DNA from: Rudanella sp.
GTDB lineage: Bacteria; Bacteroidota; Bacteroidia; Cytophagales; Spirosomataceae
Assembly: GCA_026785985.1 (NCBI GenBank)
Contig: JAJAYX010000853.1
Span: 1 to 9,417 of the forward strand
Length of the DNA: 9,417 nt
Reading direction: 5' to 3'
A program made the translations under genes and the position numbers. The notes under the pieces are model-generated. The model had not been told where the DNA came from and did not search any database. It saw only the letters and a program-made list of their open reading frames with translations. How positions within the stretch are numbered: position 1 is the first letter of the stretch; the number at the start of each line of letters is the position of its first letter. Positions 1-6,523 of the stretch are shown here, in pieces.

Positions 1-44
1 GCCATCCCTTTGAATGCTTCGTCAAAGACACGTCTTTTTTTCAT
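1..44 (-). pseudogene. IS3-family orfA, 5' end (cut by window edge)
   Basis: Reading leftward from the ATG at 44-42, the first residues are MKKRRVFDEAFKGM. This is the usual beginning of IS3/IS911-type OrfA proteins, which carry an N-terminal helix-turn-helix that binds the IS ends. Only 14 codons lie in the window. If the molecule is circular, this is the same gene start as the one at 9397 and not a separate copy. Confidence 0.7.
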
Positions 45-64
45 GGCTAACTTCAGGTTTGCCC
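1..64. repeat. Terminal direct repeat, left copy
   Basis: These 64 bases are identical, in the same orientation, to bases 9354-9417 at the other end of the window. Both copies cover the start codon and first 14 codons of an IS3-type orfA plus about 20 bases of its upstream leader. An exact repeat that ends precisely at both window edges is what a circular contig with an untrimmed overlap, or a contig bounded by two copies of the same insertion sequence, would show. The sequence alone cannot separate these. Confidence 0.97.
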
Positions 65-94
65 CCAAAGGTGCCTAAAAACTGTCTCCAGTCA
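63..94. repeat. IS3 left terminal inverted repeat
   Basis: Read inward on the minus strand from 94, this end matches the right terminal repeat at 8905-8937 in three blocks with small gaps. It lies about 20-50 bases upstream of the orfA ATG at 44, the normal distance for IS3-family elements. Confidence 0.6.
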
Positions 95-276
95 AATGTA
101 GCAAGTCCAAGTTGGTTAGAAAACAGATTGAGCCGTTTAGCTATGCAATGGCTGCATAGCGACAATTTGAAATGCACCCATCTGCGAAAGTCCTATAAGT
201 GATTGCTACGATAAGTAACAAAACTATCCGCCAAACCTAGACCAGGTAAACTCACTAATTTATTAGAAAACCATAT
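95..276. other. Gene-free stretch between efflux operon end and IS
   Basis: About 180 bases separate the stop codon of the outer-membrane factor (277) from the IS end (about 94). No convincing coding region is present: the only open frame across it begins inside the IS on the opposite strand to orfA and shows no recognisable domain. The one structural feature is a perfect 8-bp stem at 140-160. A smaller AT-rich inverted repeat (CTAAT / ATTAG, 2-base loop) sits at 255-266. Neither is followed by a T-run, so no standard intrinsic terminator is seen. Confidence 0.6.
140..160 (-). terminator. Hairpin downstream of the efflux operon; possible terminator
   Basis: The arms GCTATGCA (140-147) and TGCATAGC (153-160) are perfectly complementary across a 5-base loop. 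The hairpin lies about 117 bases beyond the stop codon of the last pump gene, where the operon transcript would be expected to end. There is no T-tract on either side, so it is at best a weak or factor-assisted terminator, or an mRNA 3'-end stabilising stem. It could equally be a protein-binding palindrome. Confidence 0.3.
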
Positions 277-1713
277 TTACTGCCAGCCGCCACCCAATGC
301 CCGGTACATACTGACCATGGCGTTCAATTGCTGCACTTTGGTTTCAATCAGTTGAAACTTCGACTCCAGCGCATCCCGTTGGGTAAACAGGACTTCCGTA
401 TAGTCGGCCCTGGCCGCATTGAAAAGCGTATTTGAGATCGCGACCGACTGCGTAAGTGCCTCTACCTGCTTGGCTTTGGTATCATAGCTTTTTTCTAAGT
501 TGCTGATGTTTGATAGCTGATTGGCCACCTCGATGTACGCATTCAAGACGGTACGTTCGTAATGATAGGCCGCCTGGGTTTGCCGTGCGTTGGCGCTGTA
601 ATACGACGCGATGATGCCATTCCGGTTGATCCAGGGTCCGGCTAAGCCACCTGCTACCGAAAACAGAATCGATTCAGGACTAAACAAAAACCTTGGATTG
701 TAGGCACTAAAACCGACGGCCGCCGAAATGTTCAGCGACGGATAAAAGTCGGCTTTAGCCACCTTTACATCCAGCTTGGCGGCCACTAAGTTCAGCTCGG
801 CTTGCTTGATATCGGGCCGGTTCTCCAACAGTTGCGACGGAATGCCGGTACGAACCATAGCCGGCACTAGCGTACTGAACGCCTGCGCATCCCGGGCAAT
901 GGGCTGCTGCGGGTAGCGGCCCGTCAGGAAGTTGATTTGGTTCTCCGTTTCAATAATTCGCTGCTGAATACCGTACTGAAGGCCCTGCGTGTTCAGCACC
1001 TGGGCTTCAAACCGGCGTACGGCCAGTTCGGTAACCCGGGTCGCTTCTTTCTGTAGCCGTACTAATTTCAGCGCATTAGTCTGAATGTCAATGTTCTGCT
1101 GAACAATTGCCAGCTCGTTATCAAGCCCCAGCAATTCGTAGTACGCAGTAGCGATTTCGGCCACTAAGTTCGTTATCGCGAAATTGCGGCCTTCTACGCT
1201 CGACTGATACCGGATGACTGCGGCTTTCTTGGCCGTGCGTAGCTTCCGCCAGATATCTACTTCCCACGAAGCCGTTGGCCCCAGCAGAAAGTTGGAGAGG
1301 AAATAGGGCATTCGGGTATCCAGTGTCGTTTCAGTATTCCCTTCCAGCACTCCTTCGCTGGTGTAGCGGCCAGCTCTGTTCACACCAGCCGCACCGCCGA
1401 TGCCAACAAAGGGCAGATACGCCCCTTGGCGGGCTCTGATTTCGTTGCTGGCGATGGCAATCTCCTGGAGGGAAATGTTCAGCTCCTGGTTGTTTTTCAG
1501 CGCCGTTTCAATCAGGGCATTCAGGTTGGGATCGGTAAAAAACTCTGTCCACCTGACCTTACCCGTATTGGTCGAGTCGGGCGAGTTATTGTAACTCGCA
1601 GGAACAGCCCTGTTCTCTGTTCTTGTGAGCAGAGCCGGCGTTTTGCAGGCTGCAAATGCAAGTGACAGGCAGGCTACCCCTAAGCAATAATATATGATTC
1701 GTTTATCACTCAT
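277..1713 (-). CDS. RND efflux outer-membrane factor lipoprotein (OprM/NodT/TolC-like)
   Basis: This 478-aa protein is the outer-membrane exit duct of a tripartite pump. Such proteins form trimeric channels that cross the outer membrane and reach into the periplasm to meet the adaptor and transporter. Residues 1-23 form a lipoprotein signal with lipobox SLAFAAC, lipidated Cys23. Two OEP repeats follow (about 55-265 and 290-475). The second is introduced by IPSQLLENRPDIKQAE (about 291-306), a close match to the LPSDLLERRPDI-type signature of this family. The glycine-rich segment around 350-366 also fits the family, and the length is normal. The ATG overlaps the end of the transporter gene by 8 nt (ATGAGTGA), implying translational coupling. 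It is the last gene of the operon. The specific substrate cannot be inferred. Confidence 0.95.
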   Translation of the reverse strand: MSDKRIIYYCLGVACLSLAFAACKTPALLTRTENRAVPASYNNSPDSTNTGKVRWTEFFTDPNLNALIETALKNNQELNISLQEIAIASNEIRARQGAYLPFVGIGGAAGVNRAGRYTSEGVLEGNTETTLDTRMPYFLSNFLLGPTASWEVDIWRKLRTAKKAAVIRYQSSVEGRNFAITNLVAEIATAYYELLGLDNELAIVQQNIDIQTNALKLVRLQKEATRVTELAVRRFEAQVLNTQGLQYGIQQRIIETENQINFLTGRYPQQPIARDAQAFSTLVPAMVRTGIPSQLLENRPDIKQAELNLVAAKLDVKVAKADFYPSLNISAAVGFSAYNPRFLFSPESILFSVAGGLAGPWINRNGIIASYYSANARQTQAAYHYERTVLNAYIEVANQLSNISNLEKSYDTKAKQVEALTQSVAISNTLFNAARADYTEVLFTQRDALESKFQLIETKVQQLNAMVSMYRALGGGWQ

Positions 1714-4700
1714 CGATTTCTACTTCTTCAGGTTGTGGAAAAGTGTCTACTGCATGAACCAGACCTTCGGTCAACGGATCGCCCTCTTCATCCTTGATCA
1801 ATTTTCGGCCATCGGCCAAAGAGCCAAATATGTAGTACAATCCAGGGATGATGATAACCCCGAAAATGGTGCCGAATAACATACCACCCAGGGCAGAAGC
1901 ACCAATGGTACGATTACCAATAGCGCCCGCACCCGTAGCACTAATCAACGGGATCAATCCGGCAACAAAGGCAAATGAGGTCATTAAGATGGGGCGGAAA
2001 CGGACTCTGGCCCCTTCAATGGCTGCGTTCAGAATCGTTTCTCCCTGCTGGCGCTTCTGAACGGCAAATTCTACGATCAGCACGGCATTTTTACCCAACA
2101 GACCAACCAGCATGATCAGTCCGATCTGGGCGTAGATGTTGTTCTCCAGCCCCATTAGCTTTAGCACCAAGAACGAACCAAATACCCCAACCGCCAGCGA
2201 GAATACCACGGCCAATGGAATGATAAAACTTTCGTACTGGGCTGCCAACACCATGTAGACAAAGGCCAGCACAATCAGGAACACATACAGCGACTCATTC
2301 CCCCGGATCGATTCGTCATAGGAAAGGCCTTCAAAAGCGATGTCGTACCCTCTTGGCAACGTCTTGGCGGAAACTTCCCGGATGGCTTGTATGGCGTCTG
2401 CCGTGGTATATCCTTTAGCCGGTAGGCCCTGAATAGCGGCCGAATTGTACAAATTGAAACGGGTAATTTCGTTGGGGCCCTGACCTTTTTTAAGGCTCAT
2501 GAAGGACGAGTAGGGCACCATCTCTCCCCCATCGTTTTTGACAAAAAGCTTTAAAAGATCGGATGGAAGCCTTCTGAAGCTGGGATCGGACTGCACGTAC
2601 ACTTTGAAAAACTGGTTAAACTTAGTAAACCCCTGTTCGTAGGTACTGCCAATCATAATATTGAGGTTATCCATCGCTTTTCCGATCGATACGCCTTTTT
2701 GCATGGCTAAGTTATTATCGATCTCCAGTTCGTACTGGGGATAATTCGCGGCAAAAAATGTAAATAAGCCGGTAAGCTCTTTACGCTTGCCCAAATTCTC
2801 CATGAATTCCTTATTTATTTTATCAAACTCACGGTAGTCCGTATCGGTTGTTTTATCCAGTAAGCGCATCGAAAAACCGCCTGACGTACCAAATCCCGGG
2901 ATGGCTGGCGGTTCAAAGAATTCGACGGTAGCCCCGAGGTTTCTCGATTTCTCCTCCAGTTCTTCCATGATTTCCTTCACGTTATGCTTGCGCTCCGACC
3001 AGGTTTTCAGGTTGATCAGACACGTACCGGCATTAGACCCCCGGCCTTCGGTCATAATCTCGTAACCGGCCAGCGACGATACCGATTCTATTCCGGGAAC
3101 TTCCTCGCAAATTTTCTGAAGCCGTCGGGAAACCTCATTGGTTTTCTCCAGAGTAGAACCCGGTGGCGTCTGGATAATGGCATAGATCGTACTCTGGTCT
3201 TCGTTCGGAATAAAACCGGCCGGCAGCACTTTACTCACGTATACGGTGCCCAGACAGAACGCCACTAAAATACCGAACGTGACGACACGTCGGTTGGCAA
3301 TTGCTTTCAACAGGCCCACGTATCGTCCCGTTAGTTTTTCAAACCCCCGGTTGAAACTGTCGAGCGATCGGGTCAGCAAGTTTTTCTTCCGGGGGCGCCC
3401 ATGTTGATTTTTCAACAGGATGGCACACAACACAGGAGTAAGCGTTAGAGCAGTCACGGCCGAAATCACGATGGAACTGGCCATAGTAATGGAGAATTGC
3501 CGGTAGAACGTACCGACCGGACCCGACATAAAGGAGATGGGCAGGAATACCGATACCATCACTAAGGTAATGGCGATAATGGCCCCGCTAATCTCAGCAA
3601 GCACTTTTTTAACCGCACCAAAAGGCGATATATATGGGTCCTCCTCCATTTTAGTATGCACAGCTTCCACCACTACAATCGCGTTATCGACCACAATGCC
3701 AATGGCCAATACCAGGGCAAAGAGCGTAATTAAATTGATGGAGATGCCAAAAAACTGAATCACAAAAAACGCCCCAATCAGGGATACCGGAACCGCAAGA
3801 ATCGGGATCAGCGTAGACCGCCAGTCACCCAGAAATATGAAAACAACAAAGGCGACCAGAAGAAACGCATCGCGTAGCGTATCAATTACCTGCTCGATCG
3901 ACGCATCTAAGAAGTTGGACACATCATAGCTGATTTTATAATCCACCCCCGGCGGAAAGGACGCTTTCATTACATCGAGCTTCTTTTTTACTTCGGCAAT
4001 GACATCGCTGGCATTACTGCCGTAGTTTTGCCGCAACACTATAGCGGCCGACGGATGGCCATCCAAGTTGGAATAGATATCAAAGAATTCACTGCCCAGT
4101 TCAACTCGGCCTATATCCCTTAAGTGTATGCTTTCACCGGCTGAATTGGCCCGGACAATAATACCTTCATACTCTTCCGGCTTGTCATACCTTCCCTTGT
4201 AGGTGAGCACGTATTCCAGCGACTGGGCAGCGATACCGGAGCTTTGACCGATCCGGCCTGGCCGGCCAATAATACTTTGTTCCCCGATAGCCTTCATTAC
4301 TTCTTCCACGGAGACGCTATAGGCCCGCATGCGTTCAGGGTTTAGCCAAACGCGCATCGCATACCGCCGACTACCCAATATCTGCGCCCTCGCTACTCCT
4401 TTGGTCCGCTGGATTTCAGGGATCATTTTAACGGTAGCGTAGTTGAATAAAAACTTTTCGTCAATACTCTTTTCCTTCGAATAAAGGTTGACGTACATCA
4501 ACATACTGGGTTGGACAGGCGAAATAATAACCCCTTCGCGTTGCACTAATTCGGGCAGGAGCGGCATAACCTGATCCACCCTTGTTTTCACCCGAATAAC
4601 GGCGACATTAGGATCCGTACCCGGCTCAAAAATAATCCGGAGGGTAGCCTCGCCAGCACTGGTTGCATCGGTCGCTATATACCGCATATCCTGGACGCCG

Positions 4701-4909
4701 TTGATCGCCTGTTCCAGGGTAATCAGCGTGGATTTAACCAATACATCGGCACTGGCTCCGGGATAAGCAATAAATATATTGACCGTTGTAGGGGCAATAT
4801 CCGGAAATTGAGAAATAGGTAACCTCGTGATCGCCAGTGTACCGACAAAGACGATCATGACCGATATGACAATCGCGAATACGGGTCTGCGTATGAATTT
4901 GCTAAACAT
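1706..4909 (-). CDS. RND multidrug efflux transporter, HAE1 family (AcrB-like)
   Basis: This 1067-aa inner-membrane pump would use the proton gradient to drive export of hydrophobic or amphiphilic compounds from the periplasm through the outer-membrane duct. The architecture is typical: TM1 at about 9-29, a periplasmic porter/docking loop to about 338, TM2-6 at about 340-498, TM7 at about 541-560, a second periplasmic loop to about 872, and TM8-12 at about 873-1030. The family opening MFSKFIRRPVFA, the TM4 motif GIVVDNAIVVVEA, the TM10 motif GLLGKNAVLIVEF (Lys940) and RFRPILMTSFAF (Thr977) are all present. An oddity is that the AcrB Asp407-Asp408 pair is Asp408-Asn409 here. A 34-residue tail, acidic toward its end, follows TM12. 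The gene starts 58 nt after the adaptor stop, has no visible Shine-Dalgarno, and overlaps the next gene by 8 nt. Confidence 0.96.
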   Translation of the reverse strand: MFSKFIRRPVFAIVISVMIVFVGTLAITRLPISQFPDIAPTTVNIFIAYPGASADVLVKSTLITLEQAINGVQDMRYIATDATSAGEATLRIIFEPGTDPNVAVIRVKTRVDQVMPLLPELVQREGVIISPVQPSMLMYVNLYSKEKSIDEKFLFNYATVKMIPEIQRTKGVARAQILGSRRYAMRVWLNPERMRAYSVSVEEVMKAIGEQSIIGRPGRIGQSSGIAAQSLEYVLTYKGRYDKPEEYEGIIVRANSAGESIHLRDIGRVELGSEFFDIYSNLDGHPSAAIVLRQNYGSNASDVIAEVKKKLDVMKASFPPGVDYKISYDVSNFLDASIEQVIDTLRDAFLLVAFVVFIFLGDWRSTLIPILAVPVSLIGAFFVIQFFGISINLITLFALVLAIGIVVDNAIVVVEAVHTKMEEDPYISPFGAVKKVLAEISGAIIAITLVMVSVFLPISFMSGPVGTFYRQFSITMASSIVISAVTALTLTPVLCAILLKNQHGRPRKKNLLTRSLDSFNRGFEKLTGRYVGLLKAIANRRVVTFGILVAFCLGTVYVSKVLPAGFIPNEDQSTIYAIIQTPPGSTLEKTNEVSRRLQKICEEVPGIESVSSLAGYEIMTEGRGSNAGTCLINLKTWSERKHNVKEIMEELEEKSRNLGATVEFFEPPAIPGFGTSGGFSMRLLDKTTDTDYREFDKINKEFMENLGKRKELTGLFTFFAANYPQYELEIDNNLAMQKGVSIGKAMDNLNIMIGSTYEQGFTKFNQFFKVYVQSDPSFRRLPSDLLKLFVKNDGGEMVPYSSFMSLKKGQGPNEITRFNLYNSAAIQGLPAKGYTTADAIQAIREVSAKTLPRGYDIAFEGLSYDESIRGNESLYVFLIVLAFVYMVLAAQYESFIIPLAVVFSLAVGVFGSFLVLKLMGLENNIYAQIGLIMLVGLLGKNAVLIVEFAVQKRQQGETILNAAIEGARVRFRPILMTSFAFVAGLIPLISATGAGAIGNRTIGASALGGMLFGTIFGVIIIPGLYYIFGSLADGRKLIKDEEGDPLTEGLVHAVDTFPQPEEVEIDE

Positions 4910-4967
4910 GTCTGTTGCTGCTTCGGCGCGGGGCGGTCCGTGCCGTCCAATTTTTAGAATAGTTGAC

Positions 4968-6071
4968 TTATTCGGCGTATAGACTTAAATGAGCGATGAC
5001 AGAGTCAGGCTGAACGAATTTGGTGTGTATTTTTTCGTTTTCCCGTACCTGACGTAAGCCTTCCAGCAGGATCCTGTCCTCTTTTTTCAGACCAGCCTGA
5101 ACAGCAAAAATGTGGGGCATTTCGGCGGCTATGGTGATTTCCCTTGATCGAATCACGTTGTCTTTATCCACCACAAAAACGTACTTCTTTTCCAAGACTT
5201 CGAAGGTGGCTTTCTGCGGGATAATCAGGGCATTAGGAAGCGGCAAGGTCATTCGAACATTACCGGTTTCGCCATGCCGTAACAGCCCTTTCGGGTTGGG
5301 AAACGTGGCCCGGAACGCAATATTTCCGGTTTCATTATTAAAGTCAGCTTCAATGGTCTGGACCACGCCGGGATAGGGAAACAGCTTGTTATTCGCCATC
5401 ATCAGGGTTACGTTCAGCATGCCGTTTTCCTTGGTACGGGTTTTAAGATCCAGGTATTCGGCTTCCGGAACATTGAAATAGACCCACATCTTACTGTTGT
5501 CGGACAGCGTGGTCAGCAAATCACCCTCGTCGACAAGGCTTCCCTGCCGGACCTGAAAGTGATCCATCATGCCCGAAAAAGGGGCTTTAATTTTGGTGAA
5601 TCCCAGATGCGTTTCGGCAAGGTCTACTTCGGCTTTTGCCTTATCTAATTTGGCATCGGACATCGCCAGTTCATTGGGAGCCACAATCTTGCTATCCGCC
5701 AGTTTTTTGGTGTTCTGGTATTCAATGTCCGCAAACTTCGCTTCAGCCTGGGCTTTGTGCAGTTCGGCTTCGTACAACTTGGGCATGATTTGAAACATGA
5801 GTTGCCCCTGGCTGATGTGCTGCCCCTCATCGACATAAATGTTCTGGATGTAGCCTCGTTGCTGCGCTCTTAATTCGATGTGGCGTATCGCATGGATTTG
5901 GCACACGTAATCTTTGATAATTGTTGTGTCCTTTTGCAATGGAATGGTAACTAAATAGTTAACCTCTTCTTCCTTTTTTTCATCTGCGTTCGTTGAACAG
6001 CCTATGTTGCCCAACAAGGCACATAAGCTAAGGAGCAGAAGCATTTTTTTGATCCAATTTGTAAGCAGCAT
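4968..6071 (-). CDS. RND efflux periplasmic adaptor lipoprotein (AcrA/MexA-like)
   Basis: This 367-aa membrane-fusion protein would bridge the inner-membrane transporter and the outer-membrane factor. A lipoprotein signal ends in the lipobox LLGNIGC with Cys25 as the lipid anchor. The lipoyl domain is split (about 63-97, with YVDEGQHISQGQLMFQI, and about 158-190, with IKAPFSGMMDHFQVRQGSLV). Between the halves lies an alpha-helical hairpin rich in Ala, Lys and Glu (about 100-155). Beta-barrel and membrane-proximal domains follow to about 350. Length and order are standard for HAE1-associated adaptors. The ATG at 6071 is preferred because residues 1-9 give the signal its positive N-terminus; Met10 is possible. 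It is the first of the three pump genes, 79 nt after the small membrane protein. Confidence 0.95.
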   Translation of the reverse strand: MLLTNWIKKMLLLLSLCALLGNIGCSTNADEKKEEEVNYLVTIPLQKDTTIIKDYVCQIHAIRHIELRAQQRGYIQNIYVDEGQHISQGQLMFQIMPKLYEAELHKAQAEAKFADIEYQNTKKLADSKIVAPNELAMSDAKLDKAKAEVDLAETHLGFTKIKAPFSGMMDHFQVRQGSLVDEGDLLTTLSDNSKMWVYFNVPEAEYLDLKTRTKENGMLNVTLMMANNKLFPYPGVVQTIEADFNNETGNIAFRATFPNPKGLLRHGETGNVRMTLPLPNALIIPQKATFEVLEKKYVFVVDKDNVIRSREITIAAEMPHIFAVQAGLKKEDRILLEGLRQVRENEKIHTKFVQPDSVIAHLSLYAE

Positions 6072-6150
6072 AGCAGTATAACAAAGGGTTTTTATGTGGT
6101 TGGAATCGGATCGGTATTAGTTGGATGCAGTGTGCTGAACGATGGCTCCC

Positions 6151-6435
6151 TCACCGGGTGGGGTAGTGGAAACCTGCTCTAAGTAGTGAATCAGTCGAAA
6201 CGCCGATGCGGCTGTCTTTCAGTTGGTTGGCTTGTTGGCAGTCCAAAAGTTGCTGCCAAACAAAAAGCTCTATCGGACTGATGGCCCTACCGGCTTCGTA
6301 GTCGTAGAGGCTCACCCGATGGGTTTGCTCCACCAGTAAAAAGCCATTAAACACTAATGAAAGTGCTAAGGCCAGTCCTAAGCCGTAAAGCAAAATCGAA
6401 TCGGACGGCCGAGCGGGAAAAGTCCGGCGTTGCAT
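6151..6435 (-). CDS. Small single-pass membrane protein of unknown function
   Basis: The predicted product is 94 aa. It has a basic N-terminus (MQRRTFPARPSDS), one strong membrane helix at about 13-35 (ILLYGLGLALALSLVFNGF and onward), and a soluble tail of about 58 residues predicted to lie in the periplasm by the positive-inside rule. I do not recognise the family. The ATG at 6435 is chosen because it lies downstream of the operator-like repeat (6489-6510) and a promoter-like element (6461-6468). An ATG at 6480 would give 109 aa, and a still longer frame needs a TTG start. The gene sits between the sensor kinase and the pump adaptor on the same strand. That context suggests, without proving it, an accessory pump subunit or a modulator of the kinase. 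Confidence 0.6.
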   Translation of the reverse strand: MQRRTFPARPSDSILLYGLGLALALSLVFNGFLLVEQTHRVSLYDYEAGRAISPIELFVWQQLLDCQQANQLKDSRIGVSTDSLLRAGFHYPTR

Positions 6436-6438
6436 AGC

Positions 6439-6463
6439 TTGTGTCTGTGTTTTGTTGACACAA
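6439..6463 (-). promoter_or_regulatory. Inverted repeat just upstream of the small membrane gene
   Basis: On the minus strand the arms TTGTGTC and GACACAA (7 bp, perfect) flank an 11-base loop. GC pairs beyond a one-base bulge extend the stem (GCT / AGC). The structure ends three bases before the ATG at 6435, so in RNA it would form a hairpin against the start codon. In DNA it could be a dyad operator. The loop is A-rich. Confidence 0.4.
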
Positions 6464-6468
6464 AGCAA
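6461..6468 (-). promoter_or_regulatory. Possible Bacteroidota -7 promoter element
   Basis: On the minus strand the octamer TTGCTTTG differs at one position from the Bacteroidota -7 consensus TAnnTTTG. It lies about 34 bases downstream of the centre of the tandem repeat at 6489-6510, the spacing expected if a response regulator bound there touches RNA polymerase near -40. No clear -33 TTG is seen, which would fit an activator-dependent promoter. The assignment is weak. Confidence 0.3.
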
Positions 6469-6488
6469 GCGGCAGGACATTAAAACCG

Positions 6489-6510
6489 TATGAGAAGGAT
6501 ATGAGAAGAT
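6489..6510. promoter_or_regulatory. 11-bp-period tandem repeat; candidate response-regulator operator
   Basis: Two consecutive 11-mers, TATGAGAAGGA and TATGAGAAGAT, share their first nine bases. On the coding strand this reads TTCTCAT-ATCC-TTCTCAT, a 7-bp direct repeat with a 4-bp spacer. This is the geometry of the PhoB box and other sites bound head-to-tail by OmpR-family regulators (established for that family). It lies between the kinase stop and the small membrane gene, upstream of all pump genes, making it a good candidate target of the regulator encoded at 7896-8567. Binding itself is inferred. Confidence 0.5.
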
Positions 6511-6523
6511 ATTAGAGACTCTA

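Larger units (their letters stand above)
1..94 (-). mobile_element. IS3-family element, left end (partial)
   Basis: This is the left end of an IS3-family element cut by the window edge. On the minus strand it reads terminal inverted repeat (from 94 inward, starting TGACTGGAGACAG), a short leader, then the orfA start at 44. The terminal repeat matches the right end at 8905-8937 in the blocks ACTGGAGA, TTTTT and GGGG. The outer boundary is set by that comparison and is uncertain by 2-3 bases. No target-site duplication is visible when the flank outside 94 is compared with the flank outside 8905. Confidence 0.7.

Noticed and set aside
14..202. Plus-strand frame of 62 codons spanning the left IS end
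   Set aside because: Its first part is antisense to orfA, it crosses the IS boundary, and the rest has no recognisable domain, so it is treated as chance.
905..930. Sequence resembling the 16-bp IS insertions (GTAGCGGCCCGTCA)
   Set aside because: It encodes the conserved LTGRYP part of the outer-membrane factor with no frame disruption, so the similarity is explained by coding and chance.
2984..3268. Plus-strand 94-codon frame inside the transporter gene
   Set aside because: It is a shadow of the 1067-aa transporter, whose minus-strand motifs are unambiguous.
5645..5836. Minus-strand 63-codon frame inside the adaptor gene
   Set aside because: It is an out-of-frame reading of the adaptor's helical hairpin, rich in Arg and Pro as shadow frames often are.
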